DNA of 64,000 bases from Bacteroidota bacterium (GTDB lineage: Bacteria; Bacteroidota; Bacteroidia; Chitinophagales; Chitinophagaceae): NCBI GenBank assembly GCA_028876495.1, contig JAGWRO010000091.1, forward strand, positions 98,141 through 162,140. Reading direction: 5' to 3'. Shown here in pieces: positions 28,241 to 36,028 of this stretch (its first letter is position 1; each line of letters begins with the position of its first letter). The notes beneath the pieces were generated by a model that was given only the letters and a program-made list of their open reading frames with translations, had not been told where the DNA came from and made no database searches. Made by a program: the position numbers and the translations under genes.

Positions 28241-28272
28241 AAAAGCCTTTGTAAAAAATTACAAAGGCTTTT
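28241..28272 (+). terminator. Terminator of the tRNA-like RNA
   Basis: A 14-bp perfect stem (AAAAGCCTTTGTAA / TTACAAAGGCTTTT) with an AAAA loop and a T-rich tail begins 6 nt after the discriminator base. With the promoter it defines a short independent transcript of roughly 225 nt. Confidence 0.9.
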
Positions 28273-28363
28273 TTATTTTGAAATCAAAATAAAAAATTTC
28301 ACCTAAAAGACCGTATCAAAGTATCTTGCAGATCGTTTTAATCTCAGATTTACAAATTCTATA

Positions 28364-28978
28364 ATGTTTAGTATAATTACCGGTAGTATCATTTTGAGCC
28401 TTCTTCATGCTACTATTCCTAATCATTGGTTGCCGGTTATTGCCATCGGAAGAAAAGAAAAATGGTCTGTGGGAGAAGTAACCCAGGTTACTTTTATATC
28501 AGCTATTGCGCATGGATTAAGTACAGTTGTAATTGGTTTTGCACTTGGATTTATCGGCGCTCAGATTGCAGCAAAGATTGAGGATTTTACCCATTATATT
28601 GCCCCTGTAATTTTGATTGGATTAGGGCTTCTGTTTATTTATCGACACCACAATCATAAACATTTTCACATTAGTGAGAATATTAAAAAAAAGAGATCTA
28701 AAAAGACCATAATTATAGCCTTGGTACTTGCGATGTTCTTATCTCCCTGCATGGAAATTGAAGCTTATTTTTTGTTAGCAGGAACGCAGGCACCATGGCT
28801 TATATGGTTTATAGCTGCTTTGTATTTAATCATTACCACAGGTGGCATGGTATTGCTGGTAAGGTTTGCCTATATCGGTGTATTAAAACTAAACTGGCAT
28901 ACACTGGAACATAATGCAGGAATTATTACCGGCGTAACCCTGGTGGCAACCGGAATTCTTGCCTTTTTTATTCATTAA
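28364..28978 (+). CDS. Polytopic inner-membrane protein, possible metal transporter
   Basis: This 204-residue protein has about six membrane spans. It opens with SLLHATIPNHWLPVIAIGRKEKW and has a cytoplasmic-type loop rich in histidine (YRHHNHKHFH) followed by a basic stretch, then LSPCMEIEAYFLLAG. Histidine-rich loops and the general layout resemble nickel/cobalt efflux or UreH-like proteins, but I cannot assign the family with certainty. It stands alone downstream of the tRNA-like RNA's terminator. Confidence 0.65.
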   Translation: MFSIITGSIILSLLHATIPNHWLPVIAIGRKEKWSVGEVTQVTFISAIAHGLSTVVIGFALGFIGAQIAAKIEDFTHYIAPVILIGLGLLFIYRHHNHKHFHISENIKKKRSKKTIIIALVLAMFLSPCMEIEAYFLLAGTQAPWLIWFIAALYLIITTGGMVLLVRFAYIGVLKLNWHTLEHNAGIITGVTLVATGILAFFIH

Positions 28979-29071
28979 TAATTACAGGCAATCAAATAAA
29001 ATTAAATAGCCTGGTTAACAATTGAAAATTAAACAAGTCTTTTCTTTCTTTGCATTTTTCTGATTACCGCT

Positions 29072-29079
29072 TATGTTTG
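29072..29079 (+). promoter_or_regulatory. -7 promoter element TATGTTTG for metF
   Basis: Exact TAnnTTTG, 16 nt upstream of the metF ATG. Confidence 0.6.
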
Positions 29080-29095
29080 CATCTATTTTTAAAAA

Positions 29096-30049
29096 ATGAA
29101 AGTTACAGATCATATAAAACAATCAAAAGGAACATCTATTTCTTTTGAAATTCTTCCTCCGTTAAAGGGAAAAACCATTGAATCTATTTATAATCATTTG
29201 GATCCTTTAATGGAATTTAACCCCGCATTTATCAACGTAACTTACCATCGAAGTGAGCAGGTTTTTAAAAAGAAGACTGATGGAACTTTTGAAAAAGTGG
29301 AGATACGCAAACGACCGGGTACTGTGGGTATTTGCGCGGCAATTATGAACCATTATAAGATAGACGCTGTTCCGCATTTAATTTGTGGCGGTTTTAATCT
29401 TCAGGAAACTGAAAATGCCCTGATAGACCTTGCTTTCCTGGGAATTGATAATGTATTGCTACTTAGGGGAGATGCACCTAAAAATGAAACTGTTTTTGAA
29501 CCGGAAGAAAACGGGCATGCTTATGCAATTGACCTTATAAAACAAACGGTAAATTTAAACCATGGAATTTACCTTGAAGATGATATAAGAGATGGCAATA
29601 AAACCAACTTTTGCATTGGTGTTGCAGGCTATCCGGAAAAACATTTTGAAGCGCCTAATTTACAAAGCGATCTAAATTATTTAAAAATGAAAGTGGAGGC
29701 CGGGGCTGATTATATTACCACGCAAATGTTCTTTGATAATAAAAAATATTTTGATTTTGTAAAAAACTGCAGGGAAATGGGAATTGAAATTCCTATTATT
29801 CCGGGCTTAAAACCCATTACCTCAAAAAGGCAGCTCACCGTTTTACCACGAACTTTCCATGTTGATATACCTACAGAATTGAGCAATGAAATAATGAAAT
29901 GCAAAACAGATGCTGATGTTGAAATTGTGGGAACGGAATGGTTGTTGCAGCAATCCAAAGAACTTAAAAAAGCCGGCGTTCCGGTTTTACATTATTATAC
30001 ATTAGGCAAGCCTCACGTGGTTGTAAATGTTGCGAAAGAAATTATTTAA
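29096..30049 (+). CDS. metF: Methylenetetrahydrofolate reductase
   Basis: The protein has 317 residues and forms a flavin-binding TIM barrel. The N-terminus has SFEILPPLKGK. The FAD and folate residues lie in FINVTYHRSE, LLLRGDAP and AGADYITTQMFFDN, and PIIPGLKPI follows. It reduces 5,10-methylene-THF to 5-methyl-THF for methionine synthesis. It is a single gene with its own promoter and terminator. Confidence 0.95.
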   Translation: MKVTDHIKQSKGTSISFEILPPLKGKTIESIYNHLDPLMEFNPAFINVTYHRSEQVFKKKTDGTFEKVEIRKRPGTVGICAAIMNHYKIDAVPHLICGGFNLQETENALIDLAFLGIDNVLLLRGDAPKNETVFEPEENGHAYAIDLIKQTVNLNHGIYLEDDIRDGNKTNFCIGVAGYPEKHFEAPNLQSDLNYLKMKVEAGADYITTQMFFDNKKYFDFVKNCREMGIEIPIIPGLKPITSKRQLTVLPRTFHVDIPTELSNEIMKCKTDADVEIVGTEWLLQQSKELKKAGVPVLHYYTLGKPHVVVNVAKEII

Positions 30050-30066
30050 TACAGCTTTAAACAAAA

Positions 30067-30094
30067 AAAGACTGCCAATTTGCTGGCAGTCTTT
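30067..30094. terminator. Bidirectional terminator between metF and the OMP gene
   Basis: Stem AAAGACTGCCA / TGGCAGTCTTT with a 6-nt loop, flanked by A and T tracts on both sides. It serves the convergent genes ending at 30049 and 30112. Confidence 0.9.
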
Positions 30095-30111
30095 TTTTTG
30101 TATTATAATTA

Positions 30112-30807
30112 TTATTTTCTGTGAAGAGGAATTCCAACAGATACACTGATAGTACGGTATTTATTTTTATCATTGGCACTATTATTACTTTGTGTAGAGT
30201 TGATCTTCGCCATTCCTAAAGCATAATTTGCTTTTAAGATTACTTTCCCTAAATCAAATCCTCCGCCCACATTTACCCCGTAATCAAACCTTTTTAATTT
30301 GTCATAGTTGGCATCTTCCTGTTGTGTAGTTGAGGGATTATCATTATTGAATTTAATATCGTAGCTCGAATTTGAAACGCTGCCCAAAAATTTGGTTTCC
30401 ACTTTTGATTTTCCTGCAATGCCCATTGCCACATAAGGCCCGGCATTAAAAAAAATATTTGATTTGCTCTGAAGAGGCAGTCTAATCACAAAATTCACAG
30501 GCAATTCAAGATAGAGTGGATTAAATTTTGTTTTCACATAATTGTCAGTAGTAGAAGAAGTAAGGTAAGTATCTGCTTTAGCACCCCTTCCTTCGAGTAA
30601 CAACCCGGCTTCCAGTGCAATAGGTTCTGTAGAATTAGACCTTGCCATAATTCCGGCATTGAAGGTGGTGAGCATATTACTTTTTTGAGTGGCTCCCGAA
30701 TTGGAGGTAGAGATGTTGGCAAGATTTACGCCTCCTTGTAAATAAACCTGCGATTTTGTAGTAGAAAACATTCCGACACATAAGACAATAACTAATAATT
30801 TTTTCAT
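30112..30807 (-). CDS. PorT-like outer-membrane beta-barrel protein
   Basis: This 231-residue protein has a signal peptide and the start QVYLQGGVNLANIS, then alternating amphipathic strands (LEAGLLLEGRGAK, LYLELPVNFVIRLP, FDYGVNVGGGFDLGKV). This is the usual form of the OMP_b-brl_2 family in Bacteroidota. The function is unknown. Confidence 0.8.
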   Translation of the reverse strand: MKKLLVIVLCVGMFSTTKSQVYLQGGVNLANISTSNSGATQKSNMLTTFNAGIMARSNSTEPIALEAGLLLEGRGAKADTYLTSSTTDNYVKTKFNPLYLELPVNFVIRLPLQSKSNIFFNAGPYVAMGIAGKSKVETKFLGSVSNSSYDIKFNNDNPSTTQQEDANYDKLKRFDYGVNVGGGFDLGKVILKANYALGMAKINSTQSNNSANDKNKYRTISVSVGIPLHRK

Positions 30808-30953
30808 TACTTTATTTTTTTAGTTTTTAATGAGTTACGATTCTTTGCGGCAAACTTTTCAAAAAGTTTGCCAATAGACTGCAAAGGAAAAAAGTAATTT
30901 GGTAATTATTTGCTAAAAGCAAACTTATGTATGGAAAAACCTTAATTAAAAAA

Positions 30954-32882
30954 TCAATTTTTATTTAAAAGGGATTGCAAGACTTTTTGATTCACATTGA
31001 CAGAATATTTTTTCTTTAACTGCTCAATCCATTTTTGTTCAAGATAATTTTGATAATCATTAATCACAAGTCCGCGTGCATCTTCAAAATTTCTTTGTTG
31101 GTTACCAGGATAAACTTTAAGGATTTCGGCAAATACTGCGGTCCCATCAGTTTTATTAATTACAGGAAGAGTAATTAACCCGTCAGAAAAAGCGGTTCTG
31201 TCCACTACAGGAATCTGTCCTAATTCAAACCTTCCAGAATCGGCTTGAACGGACGAGGGATTTTCATTTACAATTTCTTTCCAGCTTTTTCCTTTTTTCA
31301 ATTTTGCAATATTGCTTTTGGCTACTTCCGCATTAGAGCAGGAAAAAATTACAGCCTCTGCACTGGCACTCCATAAATACTTTTGTTTATGCAGCTCATA
31401 AAACTTTTTCAATCCTGAAGTATCAGAAGAGGCGTGGCCCCACACTTTTCTTTGCATTATTTCAAAAAGCATATTGCCTTCTTTAAATTCATCGATCTGA
31501 GCTTTAAATGCCGGGTTATATTTTTCCAATCGTGATGCATAATTTGAAATCGCAGATTGATTAACAAATTCCGGAAATATCTTCTTATAAGATTCATGAT
31601 CGCCTTCAATTTTGTTATTGCTGTTTCTGACATATACGATCCAGTCACTCACTTTTACACTTTGATTATTATTGAATGAAAGCAACGTGGTATTTTGATT
31701 CACGTTTCCTGTTTTTACTTCTTTATTTTTTAGTAAGGCACTATCAGTAAAACGCCACAAATCTTGATGGTTAATTTTTTTCCTCGTTAAGTTTATGACT
31801 GGAAAAATTTCTTTTAGAAACTTTTCTTTCGCTATTTCAATGCGGCTATCATTTAAGACCTGCTGCTTCAAATTATACATAAATTTTTCATCGTCTTTAC
31901 TCGTGGGAACAGGTTCAGCAGAAATTCTTTTTAGAATGTGGTATCCAAATTGGGTTTCAAAAGGCTTTGATATCTCCCCGTCTTTTTGAAGCGAGAAAGC
32001 ATGATTTTCAAAAACAGAATCATATTTAGCCGTTCCAAACTCGGGCATCTTTCCACCATTCATAAAAGTTGTTCTGTCGTCACTGAATTGTTTTGCAAGC
32101 ATTGCAAAATCACTTCCATTCATTAATGCCGTATAAACCGAATCTGCAAGTTTCTTTGCATCTTCTTTTTGATGTTCCTCTCCCTGTGGAGCGGCAAACA
32201 AAATTTGAGCAACTGTTATTTTGCCCACTGCATGTCTTTCTCCTGCATTTTTAAAAACATACCAGCCGCTTTTTGTACGAAACGGAGCACTTGCAGTACC
32301 AGGCTTTAATCCATAAATGATATTTTCAAACTTATAGGGCAACGTAAAAACGGTGATGTAACCAATATCTTCCTTTTGAATTTTGCCGGGCGTAGTCGCA
32401 TTTATTTTTGAAAGAATGTCTTCATCTGTTTCCCCTGAATTTAGTTTTTTATAAACTTTATTAATCAGGTTTGCATTCTTTACAGAGTCGTCTCCATTAT
32501 CTGATTTTATAAAATAATAAATGGCGTGAATGTCCTTCTGACTTCTTAAAAAAGCTTCATCAACCAAGCGGTTCACTTCTTTTCCATCTTTCAGGTAAGT
32601 ATCCTGGATCTGGCTTCTGAAGTTTTGCAGATCTGCTATCATAGATGGAAGGGTATCAAGATGGATATCTTTAGCAGCCTGCACTTTTAATTTAAAATTG
32701 ATGTAAAGATCAAGATAATCCTTAAGAGCCTGCGAATAGTTGGTGGTAGCAGTTTTATTTTTATTATATGCATTTAAAAATGCAGATGCATCTACTTTAT
32801 GTGCTCCATAAGTAAAGAGTGTTTGACTATAAGAATAAAATAACGAAGAAGTAAAAACAAAAATGAGAAGCAGTTTTTTCAT
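30954..32882 (-). CDS. Periplasmic parvulin-type peptidylprolyl isomerase (SurA/PpiD-like)
   Basis: The protein has 642 residues with a signal peptide. An N-terminal helical chaperone region (about 20-120) precedes two parvulin-like domains. The first is degenerate (AIYYFIK...). The second, near 225-330, is better conserved (TVAQILFAA, DFAMLAKQFSDDRTT, NGGKMPEFGTAKYD, PFETQFGYHILK). A C-terminal region shows remnants of another such fold. It probably assists outer-membrane protein folding. Confidence 0.85.
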   Translation of the reverse strand: MKKLLLIFVFTSSLFYSYSQTLFTYGAHKVDASAFLNAYNKNKTATTNYSQALKDYLDLYINFKLKVQAAKDIHLDTLPSMIADLQNFRSQIQDTYLKDGKEVNRLVDEAFLRSQKDIHAIYYFIKSDNGDDSVKNANLINKVYKKLNSGETDEDILSKINATTPGKIQKEDIGYITVFTLPYKFENIIYGLKPGTASAPFRTKSGWYVFKNAGERHAVGKITVAQILFAAPQGEEHQKEDAKKLADSVYTALMNGSDFAMLAKQFSDDRTTFMNGGKMPEFGTAKYDSVFENHAFSLQKDGEISKPFETQFGYHILKRISAEPVPTSKDDEKFMYNLKQQVLNDSRIEIAKEKFLKEIFPVINLTRKKINHQDLWRFTDSALLKNKEVKTGNVNQNTTLLSFNNNQSVKVSDWIVYVRNSNNKIEGDHESYKKIFPEFVNQSAISNYASRLEKYNPAFKAQIDEFKEGNMLFEIMQRKVWGHASSDTSGLKKFYELHKQKYLWSASAEAVIFSCSNAEVAKSNIAKLKKGKSWKEIVNENPSSVQADSGRFELGQIPVVDRTAFSDGLITLPVINKTDGTAVFAEILKVYPGNQQRNFEDARGLVINDYQNYLEQKWIEQLKKKYSVNVNQKVLQSLLNKN

Positions 32883-32966
32883 TAAATATTTTTTAAAAGA
32901 ATCTCATAGTTGATAAAGAAGTTTTCATCTTTGCTAAAATCAAAATCATACTTAAAAGTCGTTTTA

Positions 32967-34415
32967 CTAGCGATTTGCAGTTTTAGCAGACTGGTTTTTT
33001 ATTTTCGCATCAAGTACATCATCCATTTGCTCCATCGTTAATTTTTTTGCAATAATTTTTTTGTCTTTATCTAATAAATATAATGTAGGAGTTTGGATAA
33101 CATCATATAATTGCTTATAAGATGCCTGCTTTGAATCCTCTGTTATTTTCTTTTGCGCATCTGTTTCATATACATTGATCCAGTTACCGAGATTTTTATC
33201 CTTAATAAATTTTTTCCATTGTTCAAGATCCTTTGTCTCAGTAAGTACTCCATACATCTTTACACCTTCATTTTTCCATTTAGCATTATAAATTGAATCA
33301 AGACGAGGAACCTGCTTTTGGCAATGGCCACAAGTAGGATCCCAGAAACAAATAACGATATAATCTGAAGTAATATTATACAAAGGAACATTTTTGCCAC
33401 TCGAATCTACCATTTCAAGATTAGCGGCCTGCTCTCCTATCAAATTAGCCATTAACATATAAGCCCTGTCTGAAATTGTTTTTAGTTGCTTTTTGTTAAG
33501 CCAGCTCGAAACTCCTTTCGAATGATATTTTTCAAAGAGATGAACAAACACCGCATCCTGTCCCATATATTTTGGATAAATATATTCATCGGTAAGCCAG
33601 TTCAATAAAAACTTATACATTTCAGGAGATGAGCGTGCAAGCAGCAACATATAATCAGATTCCTTAATTATTGAATCAGGTACCGGAGAAACTACGTTCC
33701 TATAATATTGCTCCAGCTTTGGTAAAAAGAAAGGAGTACGGATTATACGGTCATCCATAAACGTAATTCCACCCCAATAATGTTTTTTATAATACTGAAA
33801 ATTGGCAACTGAATCTTCATGTGTTAGCGGATGAGAATATAAAACCGGCACCGGTTTCATACTTATAAGCAAAGTTGCCAGCATAGATTTAGGATGATCT
33901 TTGATAATATTATCCCTATAAATATTCAGTTCATCATTCAACTGCTGGTATTTTTTTTCATGTGCCGCACTATCTTCTTTTGAAGTGGAATTTTTATACG
34001 CCAGCAATTCACGTTGCAACAACTTGCCTTTTTCAGAAGCATATTTTTGATATTGTTGAAAAAGGGGATTTTCCTCGGCACCAATGATCACTACTGTATT
34101 AATGATATCTGATGTATCCGGAACTGAAATATTGATTATTTGTTTGTTTGCTATTAAAAAATCAAACAATTTAGTCTTACCTGGCAAAACAATTGAATAA
34201 ACGCCCGGAAGTACTTTATCTTTTCCCTGGAATACCGCAATACCTTTTGAATTTACAATAGCTGAATCCTCCACATTCATGCTTTTACCATAATAATAAG
34301 TAAGATAAGCCAGGCCACCGTTATATTGAGGAGCCTTTAAAGTAACTTTGTACCCCTGCGCATCAGCTATTGTAAAAGAGAAAATGAAAAGAAAGAAAGA
34401 AAAAAATAATTTCAT
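32967..34415 (-). CDS. Thioredoxin-fold secreted protein (DUF4369/DUF5106, TlpA-like)
   Basis: This 482-residue protein has a signal peptide, an N-terminal beta domain of the DUF4369 type (residues 20-120), a helical middle and a C-terminal TlpA-like thioredoxin fold. The latter contains YIVICFWDPTCGHCQKQVPR with an active CGHC pair and a cis-proline region IQTPTLYLLDKDKKI. It is likely a periplasmic disulfide reductase. Confidence 0.85.
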   Translation of the reverse strand: MKLFFSFFLFIFSFTIADAQGYKVTLKAPQYNGGLAYLTYYYGKSMNVEDSAIVNSKGIAVFQGKDKVLPGVYSIVLPGKTKLFDFLIANKQIINISVPDTSDIINTVVIIGAEENPLFQQYQKYASEKGKLLQRELLAYKNSTSKEDSAAHEKKYQQLNDELNIYRDNIIKDHPKSMLATLLISMKPVPVLYSHPLTHEDSVANFQYYKKHYWGGITFMDDRIIRTPFFLPKLEQYYRNVVSPVPDSIIKESDYMLLLARSSPEMYKFLLNWLTDEYIYPKYMGQDAVFVHLFEKYHSKGVSSWLNKKQLKTISDRAYMLMANLIGEQAANLEMVDSSGKNVPLYNITSDYIVICFWDPTCGHCQKQVPRLDSIYNAKWKNEGVKMYGVLTETKDLEQWKKFIKDKNLGNWINVYETDAQKKITEDSKQASYKQLYDVIQTPTLYLLDKDKKIIAKKLTMEQMDDVLDAKIKNQSAKTANR

Positions 34416-34434
34416 AGTTTGAATAAATGAAAAA

Positions 34435-34442
34435 CAAAAATA
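34435..34442 (-). promoter_or_regulatory. -7 promoter element TATTTTTG for the thioredoxin-fold gene
   Basis: Exact TAnnTTTG on the minus strand, 19 nt upstream of the ATG at 34415. Confidence 0.6.
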
Positions 34443-34599
34443 TTCAATTTGAACTGTAAAAAAAGGTTGTGTTAAATAGTTAACATTTTAATTAGCCCTA
34501 CACTGCAGCGCTTTTTTCAAAAAAACTAAAACGAAACTTTCTGTTTATTATTCTAAAAGTTTCTTATTAATTTTTAAAGAGCCTTCATGCAACATCATT

Positions 34600-34607
34600 T
34601 ATTTTTG
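34600..34607 (+). promoter_or_regulatory. -7 promoter element TATTTTTG placed 5 nt before the rlmD start
   Basis: TATTTTTG is followed by CATTC and then the GTG start at 34613. The spacing leaves essentially no room for a 5' untranslated region, so the mRNA is predicted to be leaderless. Confidence 0.6.
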
Positions 34608-34612
34608 CATTC

Positions 34613-36028
34613 GTGAAAAGAAAAAAAAACCTCTTAGAAAATATTCCTGTAACGGGATATGCTGCAGAAGGAAAAGCATTGGCTAAAATTGACGGCAAAG
34701 TCATATTTATTGAAGGTGCTGTTCCCGGTGATGTTGCAGATGTTTTACTTACAAAAAATAAAAAGGATTGGGCAGAAGGGAAAGTTACCAAAATTCATAC
34801 ATACAGTGCCGAAAGAGTTTCACCTTTTTGTATCCATTTTGGAATTTGCGGCGGCTGTAAATGGCAAATGCTTCCTTATGAAAAGCAATTGGAGTATAAA
34901 GAGCAGGAAGTGAAAGACGTGGTAAAAAGAATCGGCAAATTGAATAATGTTCCTGTGTTACCAATTATCGGATCTCAAAAAACTACAAATTACAGGAACA
35001 AACTTGAATTCACTTTCAGCAATAAAAAATACCTCACTCATAATGAATTGCAGGTTTTAGGTGAAGAAAAATGGCCGGGGGGCGCCGTAGGTTATCATGT
35101 TCCAAAATTGTATGATAAAATAATTGACATCAGGGAGTGTTGGCTAATGGATGATGTCAATAATATCATAAGAAACACTTTAAGGGAATTTGCAGAAAGC
35201 AACCATTACAGCTATTACGACATTAAAGAGCATAAAGGATTCTTAAGAAACATTGTTATTAGAAATTGTACCACAGGTGAGCTGATGGTAAACCTTGTTT
35301 TTGGGAATCAGGATAAAAAAGAGATTGAAAAAATCTCTAAAAATTTATTAGAAAAAGTACCTGCGATCACTACCCTCGTTTACACAATCAATCAAAAATG
35401 GAACGATAGCCTGAATGATCTTAAGCCTGTAACCTTTTATGGCGAAGGATACGTTATTGAAAAGCTGGGAGATTTTAATTTTAAAATTTCTCCTAAATCT
35501 TTTTTCCAAACCAATACGAAACAGGCAGAAGTTTTATATAATGTTGTAAATGATTTTGCAGCACTCACAGGTAATGAAATTGTTTATGATCTGTATTGTG
35601 GCACCGGAAGTATAGGATTTTTTTTAAGTAAAAAGGCAAAGAAAATAATTGGAGTTGATGTAATTGAAGACGCTATTGAGGACGCAAAAGAGAATGCCGC
35701 TTTAAATCAGCTTAAATCATCTGTTTTTTTTGCAGGAGATGTTATTGAAATTTGCAATGACGATTTTTTTAATTTTCATGGCAAAGCAGATGTGGTAATT
35801 GTAGATCCACCGCGTGCCGGTCTTCATCCCAAATTAGTAAATAAACTTTTGGAAATTTCTTCTGAAAAAATCGTTTATGTAAGTTGCAACGTAGCTACAC
35901 AGGCCAGAGACCTCCAGTTGTTAAGTGAAACATATGTTGTTGAAAAAATACAACCCGTGGATATGTTCCCTCAAACACATCATATTGAATCAGTTGCATT
36001 GCTTACACTAAAAGAAAGGCAGAATTAA
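34613..36028 (+). CDS. rlmD: 23S rRNA (uracil-5-)-methyltransferase RlmD/TrmA family
   Basis: The protein has 471 residues and starts with GTG. An N-terminal TRAM domain (GYAAEGKALAKIDGKVIFIE) is followed by the iron-sulfur cysteine cluster FCIHFGICGGCKW, the SAM-binding motif DLYCGTGSIGF and the catalytic cysteine in VYVSCNVATQARDL. It methylates C5 of a uracil, in Bacteroidota usually annotated as U1939 of 23S rRNA; the exact site is inferred. Its stop overlaps the GH63 gene end by 4 nt in convergent orientation. Confidence 0.92.
   Translation: MKRKKNLLENIPVTGYAAEGKALAKIDGKVIFIEGAVPGDVADVLLTKNKKDWAEGKVTKIHTYSAERVSPFCIHFGICGGCKWQMLPYEKQLEYKEQEVKDVVKRIGKLNNVPVLPIIGSQKTTNYRNKLEFTFSNKKYLTHNELQVLGEEKWPGGAVGYHVPKLYDKIIDIRECWLMDDVNNIIRNTLREFAESNHYSYYDIKEHKGFLRNIVIRNCTTGELMVNLVFGNQDKKEIEKISKNLLEKVPAITTLVYTINQKWNDSLNDLKPVTFYGEGYVIEKLGDFNFKISPKSFFQTNTKQAEVLYNVVNDFAALTGNEIVYDLYCGTGSIGFFLSKKAKKIIGVDVIEDAIEDAKENAALNQLKSSVFFAGDVIEICNDDFFNFHGKADVVIVDPPRAGLHPKLVNKLLEISSEKIVYVSCNVATQARDLQLLSETYVVEKIQPVDMFPQTHHIESVALLTLKERQN

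Noticed and set aside
28065..28272. tmRNA (ssrA)
   Set aside because: A tmRNA tRNA-like domain lacks an anticodon arm and places its long insert there. This RNA has a full anticodon arm, is only about 200 nt and shows no ALAA-type tag.
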